From Pseudoalteromonas denitrificans DSM 6059 (GTDB lineage: Bacteria > Pseudomonadota > Gammaproteobacteria > Enterobacterales > Alteromonadaceae), in assembly GCF_900112265.1 (NCBI RefSeq), contig NZ_FOLO01000008.1, forward strand, positions 1-64,000: 64,000 nucleotides of DNA. Reading direction: 5' to 3'. The notes beneath the pieces are model-generated. The model searched no databases. It had not been told where the DNA came from and worked only from the letters and a program-made list of their open reading frames with translations. Of the stretch, positions 48,723-57,600 are shown piece after piece. Both the position numbers and the translations under genes were made by a program. Each line of letters opens with the position of its first letter. Position 1 is the first letter of the stretch.

Positions 48723-50087
48723 ATGTTACAAAAAATCTGTTTTTTTCTATTTGTTATTACATCATCGCAGCAATTGTTTGCTGAAACAGATTTTGTAGAA
48801 GCAAGTGAAGTTGACTTTATTCACTACAGAGCCGAATTAGAGCCAAACTTTCAATCTAAGACTGTTTCAGGGACAGTAGATATTGAATTTATACCTGTTG
48901 TTAGCGGTATAAGGCAAATTAGCTTTTCAGCTAAATATAAATCAATAAAATCTATACAAGTCAGAAATATCGGAGTAAAGCACAAAATAAAAAATGATGT
49001 TTTAGTAATCACTTTTGATACGCCATTAGTTGCCAATCAAAAATACGTTGTCTCAGCAGAATATCGTGCTTCACCTGAGCGTGGAATGAAGTTTTATGAT
49101 GATCACTTGTTCACTGTCTATCATACAAAAAACTGGCTCATTTCCCATAGTAATATTGCCGACAAAGCAAGTTTTGAGTTATTGCTTAAGCACAATTCAA
49201 ATTTGATCTCCGTTGGGAATGGGGAGTTAGTTTCTCAACAACAAAGTAATGGAAAAGTTATTTCGCATTGGTTGCATGATACTCCAATGCCCATATATAG
49301 CTTTGGCTTTGCACTAGGTAAATTTGAACAGTCAACAAGAGAACTAGGTAAGTACTCGGTTTCTTATTTTTACCGTAAGAAACGGCTGGATAAATTCAAT
49401 CATCAAAACGTGAAAGATGTATTTCGTGATGTACCTGACATGCTTTCATTTTTTGAGGGTAAAGCTGGTTTTAAGCTCCCCAACTTGTCTTATAAGTATG
49501 TCATTGTTGAGGGTTACATGGCTCAAGAAGCGACAGGTTTCAGCTTAGTTGGCGAAAAATTTGTGGATACAGTTCAGCAAGATCCAAATGAAAACTGGTT
49601 CATTGCTCATGAGCTAGCTCATGAATGGTGGGGCAACAATATAACTTGCGCAAACTTTTCTCATTTTTGGCTTAATGAAGGTTTAGTTCAATTTCTTGTT
49701 GCCGCCTATAAACAGCACCTATTTGGGCAAGACGCCTATGAGAAAGAAATCGAAATTGCCAAAAAAAGAGTGAAGGCAGCAATTGCTAAAGAAAAGGTCT
49801 CCGCTGTTGCATTTAGAGAGCAGATTAACGAAAGTGAAATCAATAGAACCATGGCTTATAGCAAAGGAGCTTTAGTATTTTACATGTTGCGTAATGTATT
49901 GGGTGATGAAGTGTTCTGGGAAGCCCTGAAGCACTATAGTACAAAACATAAAAACGGCTCAGTAACCACTACTGATTTAAGAGTGGCATTTGAAGCTGTT
50001 AGTCGTAAAGACCTTACAGACTTTTTTAGTCGCTGGGTATATGGGGATGAAACTCCTGAGTTTATTCTAAAAGGAAAGCAACATTGA
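48723..50087 (+). CDS. Secreted M1-family aminopeptidase
   Basis: A 454-residue exported metallopeptidase. The signal peptide is KICFFLFVITSSQQLFA. The N-terminal beta domain is followed by the catalytic zinc motif HELAHEWWGNN with the downstream Glu in FWLNEGLVQFL. It is shorter than full-size aminopeptidase N and lacks the large C-terminal helical domain, as in short M1 forms. AGGAT precedes the ATG. Its stop overlaps the TTG start of the following M23 gene (50084). Confidence 0.9.
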   Translation: MLQKICFFLFVITSSQQLFAETDFVEASEVDFIHYRAELEPNFQSKTVSGTVDIEFIPVVSGIRQISFSAKYKSIKSIQVRNIGVKHKIKNDVLVITFDTPLVANQKYVVSAEYRASPERGMKFYDDHLFTVYHTKNWLISHSNIADKASFELLLKHNSNLISVGNGELVSQQQSNGKVISHWLHDTPMPIYSFGFALGKFEQSTRELGKYSVSYFYRKKRLDKFNHQNVKDVFRDVPDMLSFFEGKAGFKLPNLSYKYVIVEGYMAQEATGFSLVGEKFVDTVQQDPNENWFIAHELAHEWWGNNITCANFSHFWLNEGLVQFLVAAYKQHLFGQDAYEKEIEIAKKRVKAAIAKEKVSAVAFREQINESEINRTMAYSKGALVFYMLRNVLGDEVFWEALKHYSTKHKNGSVTTTDLRVAFEAVSRKDLTDFFSRWVYGDETPEFILKGKQH

Positions 50088-51432
50088 AAACTTATTTAAT
50101 CACCTTGCTTAAGTTCCCTAAAAAATACCGTATCACAATTGTTGTTTTAAGTTTCATACTTTTGTTTTTTTTATATTTTCGGCAGAGAAAAAAGTCAGTG
50201 AAATTATTGAACCCCCATCATTGATGAAAATAAATGATACAGTGAAAAGAGCTAGGTTAGCGACAGAAAAAAGAATCCGAGAGACAAAAGAGGCCACAGA
50301 TAGAGCTCGAAAAATAACTCCTATTCATTGGCAAACAGCTAAAGTTGGAAACGGTGACTCGTTAGCAAGAATATTTATACGGCTGGGGTTTAGTGCGCAA
50401 ACGACCTATGCGGTGATCACAACAAAAGGCGACGAAAGTAAGTTACTTAAAAAACTACGTATAGGTGCTAGCTTAAAGGTTGGCAGTAACAACACCGGTC
50501 AATTAGCGAGGTTAGAATATCAATTATCAACAACTGAAACACTGTACATCAATTTAGTTGGCGACAGCTACCAATCTAGTAAAGAAACCAAAGAGGTTGA
50601 AATACGAGAAAGCTTAAGTAATGGAGTTATTTCTTCAAATTTTTGGAATGCTGGAGTAAAGGCTGGGCTAAGTGACGCTCAAGTTATTAATCTTGCTAAT
50701 GTATTTAGTTGGGATATCGATTTTTCACAAGATATACGTAAGGGTGATAGTTTCAATGTTATTTACGAAAAAAAGTATATTGACGGTGAATACATTGGTA
50801 CTGGTAATATTTTAGCCGCTGAAGTTGTTAACAAAGGGGATACTGTTCAGGCAATACGTTTTACTGACAATGAGTATTACACTCCTGATGGCAATAGTAT
50901 GCGTAAGGCTTTCTTACGTGCCCCAGTGAATTTTAAATACATCAGTTCTAGCTTCAAGCCTAAACGTTTTCACCCCGTACAAAAACGCTGGAAAGCACAT
51001 CGCGGTATCGATTATGCTGCCAAAAAAGGGGCACCTGTGGTTGCTGTCAGTAAGGGTAAAGTAACCCATTCAACCTTTAGTAAATTTAATGGTAATTATG
51101 TATTTATTCAACATGGTAATGGTATAGTCACCAAGTACTTACACTTTTCAAAACGTGAAGTTAAAAAAGGCCAACGTGTTAAGCAGGGACAAGTAATAGG
51201 CTACGTAGGTGACACAGGTTTAGCCGCAGGACCTCATTTACATTATAAGTTTCTGTTAAATGGTGTGCCCAGTAATCCACGCACCGTAAAGCTACCTGAT
51301 GCACAACTTATAGCTAATAAATATAAAGCTCAATTTTTTACATTAGCGAATAAACGAGTTGACGCACTAAATCGAGCTAGAAGGGAATTGATTTCTAGTC
51401 AGGACGCATCATGGGCACCCACGAGTGACTAA
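50084..51432 (+). pseudogene. M23 peptidase, frameshifted after its membrane anchor
   Basis: The main frame (from 50221) encodes ~400 residues of an OapA/YebA-like peptidoglycan endopeptidase: LysM-like WQTAKVGNGDSLARIFIRLG, then zinc motifs HRGIDYAAKKG and GPHLHYKF. No anchor precedes it in this frame. In another frame, a TTG at 50084 with AAGGA eight bases before it begins a hydrophobic N-terminus (KTYLITLLKFPKKYRITIVV, LSFILLFFLYF) that runs to a T-run at 50165-50172. Gaining or losing one base there would join the two parts. So it is either a true frameshift, programmed slippage or a read error. The catalytic part is intact. Confidence 0.8.
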
Positions 51433-51471
51433 TATGGTCAAATGAAAATAGATAGTTGGGTTAAATATTAC

Positions 51472-51549
51472 TAGCTCTTATGTTAGGAACCAGTGCTGAC
51501 GGTATTGATTTAGCATTAGTTAAATTCAATATTACGAACTTTGAAAATT
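51472..51549 (+). pseudogene. Fragment of anmK (anhydro-N-acetylmuramic acid kinase)
   Basis: One frame reads LALMLGTSADGIDLALVKFN, ending at TGA. It matches the N-terminal phosphate-binding motif of AnmK (family pattern MSGTSxDGxDxAL). Only about 26 codons remain and no start context is present. In many gammaproteobacteria an M23 peptidase gene precedes anmK, so M23 and this fragment probably arrived as a pair and anmK decayed. Confidence 0.75.
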
Positions 51550-51635
51550 GACGGGTGCTGAATGCAATTAAAATAAAGACGGAACTATTGATGCTGTAGT
51601 TAAATACCATGAATATGAAAAAATGATTAGCCCCA

Positions 51636-51672
51636 AAAAGATATATGAAAAAACAGGTTTAACGGCGTCTGC
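51636..51672 (+). repeat. 37-base fragment identical (36/37) to dinB
   Basis: aaaagatatatgaaaaaacag and the following bases up to tctgc match dinB at 42988-43024 with a single A/G difference, and in the same reading (KIYEKTGLTASA). The surrounding sequence is unrelated. It marks the right part of the accessory island and is evidence of past recombination involving dinB. Confidence 0.85.
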
Positions 51673-51846
51673 GGCTTTTATCTATCAGAGCGTCAATTCC
51701 GCCATTTTCAACATGCTTGATAGCGATAAAATGTATCACGGGAAGCTCCTATGTCTTTACCGGTTTTAGAAATACTACCAAGTTCTTGGTCTAAATTTAA
51801 AAGCCCTGCTTTTAGTTTTATGATTGGATTGTTAGTATGGATCATT

Positions 51847-51910
51847 GAGAGTTACCTATTTTGATTTAAGATTTGACACCTTAATCAAAGTGGGTAACTC
51901 TCGGTTTTTC
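51847..51910 (+). terminator. Long hairpin with T-run at the island's right edge
   Basis: Arms gagagttacc and gggtaactctc, with an inner stem ttgatt / aatcaaa, enclose a 16-base loop; ggtttttc follows. It terminates rightward transcription ahead of the convergent secreted protein gene. The perfect outer arms could also be the ends of a small mobile element. Confidence 0.7.
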
Positions 51911-51929
51911 AAGTTGAGATTAATACATA

Positions 51930-52922
51930 TTAATTTGCTTTTAAGCCTACCACAACAGCACGAACACGCGTGGTATTATCAGGCCAATTTAAATCTTTAT
52001 AAACAGCTTCACACTTGCCGCCACGGCTAGGTTTCATTGTGGTAATAAATTTAGCTGCACCACTTTCACTTTTATCTGTATCTTTTTCAAAGCCCGCATA
52101 GCCATAACTAGATTCAGCGCCACAAGATGTTAATACATAATCCGCTCTATCATTTAGATCTGCTGATACATAAGAAGTTTGACTAGTATCATAATTTCCA
52201 GCATGGATCACATTTTCAAGTGTTAAGTTATTTATGTGTCTAGGTAGTTCTAGTAAAAAGGTTTTCAGCGCTCTTTGATCATGATACTCATGTTGCTTAG
52301 ATGCGCCACGCCAACCTGTGCCATTGGCTGTAGGTGCATTACTGACTGCTAATTGACCAAACCAGCGAACATTATCAGTATAGTTTCTAACTTCCATTCC
52401 ACCACCAATGACTAAGTTACTTGTCACTTTAGATAAAGTTCGTGTTGCATAAGGTTCTTCTTGCTTACTTGCTGATTCTTCAGTTACTAAGATTTTATTT
52501 TTCAATTCTGTGGCTGAAATACCATTAATTCTTAAACCAACCGCATATGCTTCTATAGGTGAATTATCAACCCATGAATGGTCTTTTACCATCATCTTCC
52601 AAGTTTGAAGATGTTCTTTAGAGTTACTATAGTTTAAATCAGGCATAGAGCTGACTAAATATTGTCCTGGATAATCTGAACCTTCAAATCCGCCACTAAT
52701 TGCAACAAAAGTTTCATCTGGTATTTTCACTTCAGCTTTAAAATGACCTGCATTACCTATTCTATTTATTGTTGCTTTGAAAATAGCGACTTGAATATTT
52801 CCTGAAGCATCCGTCATCACAGGGCCAATTTGTGTACCATCAACTGCACTGGCTATACCTGAGGTTGATAGTAAAATTCCGCATGATAATAAATATGATA
52901 ACTTTTTAATTGAAAATTTCAT
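51930..52922 (-). CDS. Secreted protein with internal repeats, function unknown
   Basis: A 330-residue exported protein (signal peptide LLSCGILLSTSGIASA). I do not recognise a named family. Three loosely similar segments are visible, each with a Gly-rich start and an 'S-P ... W ... A-V-G-L' pattern: near VAISGGFEGSDYPGQYLVSS with IEAYAVGLRING, near LVIGGGMEVRNYT with LAVSNAP, and near VLTSCGAESSYGYAG with RVRAVVVGLKAN. Such repeats often occur in bacterial surface or host-binding proteins. Two Cys (in TSCGAES and GGKCEAV) could pair. It appears monocistronic. Confidence 0.75.
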   Translation of the reverse strand: MKFSIKKLSYLLSCGILLSTSGIASAVDGTQIGPVMTDASGNIQVAIFKATINRIGNAGHFKAEVKIPDETFVAISGGFEGSDYPGQYLVSSMPDLNYSNSKEHLQTWKMMVKDHSWVDNSPIEAYAVGLRINGISATELKNKILVTEESASKQEEPYATRTLSKVTSNLVIGGGMEVRNYTDNVRWFGQLAVSNAPTANGTGWRGASKQHEYHDQRALKTFLLELPRHINNLTLENVIHAGNYDTSQTSYVSADLNDRADYVLTSCGAESSYGYAGFEKDTDKSESGAAKFITTMKPSRGGKCEAVYKDLNWPDNTTRVRAVVVGLKAN

Positions 52923-53463
52923 GTTTCTTCCTTAACTGTTTAAATTACTAACTCATTTAAGAGCTGTGTTGCCAACTGGCTGAATACTACTTTACTGAAA
53001 TAATTAATAATTAATCCTACCCAAGTGGGGGTTATGAAATTCAATTAAGTTATATATCCGTAACCATTCATAATGCGAGATTTCAGCAAGCCAAATCTGA
53101 GTTAGATTCTAGACGTGAAAGTGAATGTGTGGTTATTCCCCTATAAACTTTCACAGCAACGAAGATGATTTAAATTGGGCTTGTCGCCTGGAATGTGAGG
53201 GGGAAGCAGCTTAGCGTTACCTTTTTAGTTAAGGTAATACATTGGCTAAAAAGATGTCTTGGTCTGATTTCCCTCTCAGGCTTTGAAATCCGCATTTTGA
53301 TAGGCTTCGGCATATACAAATAATTTATCGATTTATCAAAGGAACATGTACGGTTTAAGATTTATTGGATGGTATTTTTAGAGGACTGAACTTGCTTTTT
53401 TGTGGAGAGTTTAGGGTCATTATTTTAGATGAACTAGGGTAGTTAAACTACCCTATATTTATT
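52923..53463. other. Gene-free region
   Basis: About 540 bases between two leftward genes. Several stop-interrupted stretches exist on both strands; a segment around 53150-53290 reads in part like decayed coding sequence (KLLPPHIPGDKPNLN on the reverse strand), but no family was identified. It should contain the promoter of the secreted protein gene near 52940-53040. Confidence 0.45.
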
Positions 53464-54210
53464 TCAAATTATATTGTTAGAGGCGGCGATCATGACAGCT
53501 TCAGTGCGATTGGCTGCCTCTAGTTTATCAAGTATACCGCTAACAAGCTCTTTCACCCTATCTTTAGAAACATGCATTAATCTAGATATTTCAATATTAG
53601 TAAAACCTTTAGACATAAAATGTAAACACTCTTTGCTTTTAACGGTTAACTTAGGTTTTTCAAAAATCACATCTGGGTGATTAAGGCACAATTGCTGAAA
53701 AATAATTTGGGCAATCCCGATCAGCTCTAAATGTTTTTTTGTGTAAAACTTCAAAAAATCAGTTTGTGCGCCTGAATAATAAAAACTGATAAATCCAGAA
53801 CCTTTATTACTAAAAGTTGGAATGGATACACCTTGCACTGTATCCACATTTTCAGGTGCCTTTGCTCCTGCTATATGTGATCCTAAAATAGAGCCAGAGT
53901 GTACTTGAATGGGAGCAACTTCATGCCACAATACTGAATTATTGCTAAATTGGCATTGTTCTAATGCATCTTCATAATACCTTGGGTAATGGCTACCTGA
54001 TTTATTATTATATTCAGGTAACAAGTGAGTGGGAAAGTCAGATATATAATAAAAACTTTCGCCAACTTGAGATAAACCTGTAATAAATATGCCGTTAAAA
54101 CCTAGCTCTTGAGATAAACTAAAAATGGCACTTTTTAATTTAACCAAAGAAGCCGCATTATATAATGTGTTAAGTGATTTTTTATATTTAGATGAAAAAG
54201 AGTGTTCCAT
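53464..54210 (-). CDS. LuxR-type regulator (solo), divergent sensor
   Basis: A 248-residue regulator. The N-terminal ~170 residues resemble an autoinducer-binding domain (SQELGFNGIFITGLSQ, SGFISFYYSG). The C-terminus is a LuxR/GerE HTH (LTVKSKECLHFMSKGFTNIE, ISRLMHVSKDRVKELVSGIL). Typical acyl-homoserine-lactone contacts are only partly present (Trp in VLWHE remains; the usual DP motif is missing) and no luxI is nearby, so the ligand may differ. It is divergently oriented from the hybrid two-component system and may regulate the surrounding accessory genes. Confidence 0.85.
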   Translation of the reverse strand: MEHSFSSKYKKSLNTLYNAASLVKLKSAIFSLSQELGFNGIFITGLSQVGESFYYISDFPTHLLPEYNNKSGSHYPRYYEDALEQCQFSNNSVLWHEVAPIQVHSGSILGSHIAGAKAPENVDTVQGVSIPTFSNKGSGFISFYYSGAQTDFLKFYTKKHLELIGIAQIIFQQLCLNHPDVIFEKPKLTVKSKECLHFMSKGFTNIEISRLMHVSKDRVKELVSGILDKLEAANRTEAVMIAASNNII

Positions 54211-54640
54211 GACTCATACCTGTAGTCCATTTTTGATAAATAGAACTATAGAGCGCTCATAAATAACCGAGTATCAGTTGAGCGCCAATTATTATTAAGA
54301 TCACGACAACATATGATTGACTATCAAAGAGTCGCCAGAAATAGTGATATAACGACATTTTTATCAATAAATTGTTTTGATTCACTTTTATGTAGTGAAA
54401 AATGAATAAACAGCAGGTTTAAATAAAAAAATTAACATTAAAACACAAAAAACTTTACTTTCTACAGGCGGAAACTTTATATTGCACAAAGTAAGTACCT
54501 AATACCTGTTTTTTAATCTAGGTATTTATATCGTTAAACTTATATAAAAATAATGCGATTGGGTATTGATGTCATGTCTTTATCTACTTCGCACCTCACT
54601 ATCTGGTACGAATGTAGGTTGTAATAAAAGTGAATCATTA
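54211..54640. other. Divergent promoter region, LuxR solo and hybrid sensor
   Basis: About 430 AT-rich bases between the leftward LuxR-type gene and the rightward sensor gene. A loose pair of related words (actttactttct near 54450 and acaaagtaagt near 54488) was seen, but no convincing operator or promoter was assigned. In-frame codons from 54566 precede the preferred start at 54641. Confidence 0.45.
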
Positions 54641-57600
54641 ATGATAAAGTATTTTTTAATTTCATGTTTGGTAATTACAACCTTATTGGTAAATACAGCG
54701 CTTTATGCTGAAACCGATCTTGGTTTTAAGTTGAAAGAAATAGATAAGTTTACGCAACTAAGAACCAATTCTTCTATTATCCAAGATACGCAAGGTTTTA
54801 TTTGGATAGCCTCTAAAACCGGGTTGATACGATATGATAGTTATGAATCAAAATTTTATACTTATAAAGATGTAATACAATTGATTCAAGATAACCAAGG
54901 TGGTTTGTGGTTTATCTCTGAAACTCAAGGGCTATATCAATATAATGAAAAAGAAGATAGTTTTATTCTTCGTCTAGGTCCAGAAATCATTTCAGAATAT
55001 CAATGTGCTATATGTTTTGATTTTTTAGCTGTAGATATTAATAATAATTTTTGGTTAGGCTATTACGGAGGAAACTTAGTTAAATACTCTATCAATAATA
55101 AAAGCTTAGAGTATTTCAAATTACCTCATAGAACTAATAGTGCACAAGGGCATATTGTTAGGCCTTATATTTCAAAAGAAGGAAAAGTTTTTGCTTCATA
55201 CAATAAACAGTTGTTTCTACTCGAGGGGGCAAATTTTGTTGTTTATTCACTTGAAAATAACACCGAACAAAAATTAGCTTATATCACAGCGCTCGCAGAA
55301 ACAAACGATGGCAAGCTTTTGGTTGGTACATTAAAAGGACTTTATGTCCATGATGTAAAAAGACACCAAACCATGCACTTTCTTCATGATAAGAATAATA
55401 AACTATCTCTAAGTCATAATGAAATAAGATCACTTTTCACTGCTTCATCAGGTGATATCTATATTGGCACAACTAAGGAAATTAATAGGCTAACATTAAA
55501 AACTAATACATTTAATCATCAGTCTGAGGTTATGATATTAAACGGTAAACTTCCTTCTAATTGGGTGGTTCAGTTTTATCAAGACAAGCAAAAAAATATC
55601 TGGGCTATTAACTGGGATGCTGCATTTATTTTAAATCCAACTCAAGACAATGTCAGTATTTTAAAGCAAAAAAATAGCGACCATATACTCGCTGAACAAA
55701 AAAATATTATGGATAGTCTTGTAGATAAAAAAAATCGGCTTTGGTTTAGCACTTTTGGCAATGGTGTTTTTAGACGTTTAGGTAATAATAAATTTAAACA
55801 ATACGCCACACAGTTTACTACTTCAGGATTAACATCTAACTATACTTATCAACTTTTCGAAGATAGTCGCGGTGATATTTGGCTTGGTAGTGAATATGGT
55901 GCTTTTCGATATAATGAGAAAATAGATAGTTTTGAATTTGTTCTACTTAATCCCGATATTAAACAATCTGAATTGATGATAATTAATTCATTTTCAGAAC
56001 AAAAAAATGGACTCATTCATATAAATACCCTTGAAAAATGGTTTTTATATGATTCTGTGAATAATAAAGTCATCTTTCAACAAGATGACCCTATTTATTT
56101 ATCTTTAATGACTAAATCGCATGGCATGCTGCATGTTAAAGGGGGGGAGCTCTATCTTTATAAAAATAATAAATTAAAATTACTCCCTCATTTTATATTA
56201 AATGATATTGCTAAAGGAGATATAGTTGATTTGTTACAAGACCGTTTTGGAAAAATTTGGGTTGCGACTCAAAATGGTTTATATGTTTCGGATCAGCAAG
56301 GATTAAACTTTCAGCTTTTGAACTTTAATGGCATTGTGGCTAAAACACCTATTGCATCATTATTAGAAGGTAAGCAAGGCCATATTTGGGTCGTTGATAA
56401 TCAAGCTTTTTATCAGATTAATAGTACTAACTTGCAGACAATTAATAGTATACCAAATATAAGAGGCTTATCTGATGCGCCACAAGATGAGGCGCTTGCT
56501 CAAGATCATAATGGAGTACTTTATATCGGGAGTACTAGAGGCTTGATATCTTTAAATCCAAAATCAAAAGTCACGCCACTAGGCTTGTATATTACTGAAG
56601 TAAAAGTTGACAGTACGATATTAAATACCATTCAAAATCAAAGTTTAGTTTCTCTAACTTCTGACTCTATGTTGGAAGAACAACCCAGCAATATAAGATT
56701 TCGTTTTGCAAACTTAAATTATTTAAATCAGTTTGGTACTGAATATCGTTTTAAATTAGTTGGGTATGATCAAGAATGGCAAACTAACTTTTCTAATGAG
56801 CGAGAGGCTAAATATACCAATTTAGATCCTGGAAGCTATCATTTTAAAGTTCAAAGTCGTTTAATTCATACCCCGTGGGTAGAAGTATCTTTACCCTTTG
56901 TCATTACGCCTCCAGTCTATGGTACTCTTTGGTTTAAACTGGTTTTAAGCTCTTTATTTTTACTCGTTTTATATTTTTTTTCTCGTTGGAAAATACAAAG
57001 ATTAGAATATAGAAATAATCAGTTGCAACAACAAGTGGAAGATAGAACATCACAAGTACGTGAACAATATTGTAAAATTGAGAATTTACTTAAAGATAAA
57101 GAAAAGCTTTATACTCGAATATCTCATGAATTTCGTACACCTTTGACTGTAATGCAGATCCCCATTAAAGCGATGCTTGATAAAAAAGATAAAGATCAAA
57201 CCCAATGGTTTGCAGCTTGGTGCAGTGGTCAGCGATTGATCAAGATGGTGGAGCATTTATTATTAACTTCGCAGCAAGAAGAAATAGAGCAAGCTAAAAC
57301 TCAAAATTATGAAGTAAAGTCGGATATTGAAAAGATTTATCAGATGTTTTTTGTCATTGCACAGAAAAAAAATATAAATATGCAGTTAAATATAGATGTA
57401 GATACGCATAATATTTTATTACTGGAAGAGTCTCTGGAGCAAATAATAGGTAACTTATTATCAAACTCATTAAAATATACACTTGCAGGAGGAGAGATCA
57501 TTCTATTTGTTAAGCAAAAAGGTGATGTATTGGTATGTAAGGTTACAGATACAGGAGTCGGCATTGAAACGGCAGAACAAAAAAAAATATTTAAACGGTT

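Noticed and set aside
51577..51770. Open stretch reading GTIDAVVKYHEYEKM and on through the dinB-like piece
   Set aside because: It has no start site, joins unrelated fragments and matches no family apart from the 37-base dinB match. Treated as decayed DNA.
53150..53290. Reverse-strand segment reading KLLPPHIPGDKPNLN
   Set aside because: Broken by stops and without a recognised family; possible transposon relic but not supportable.
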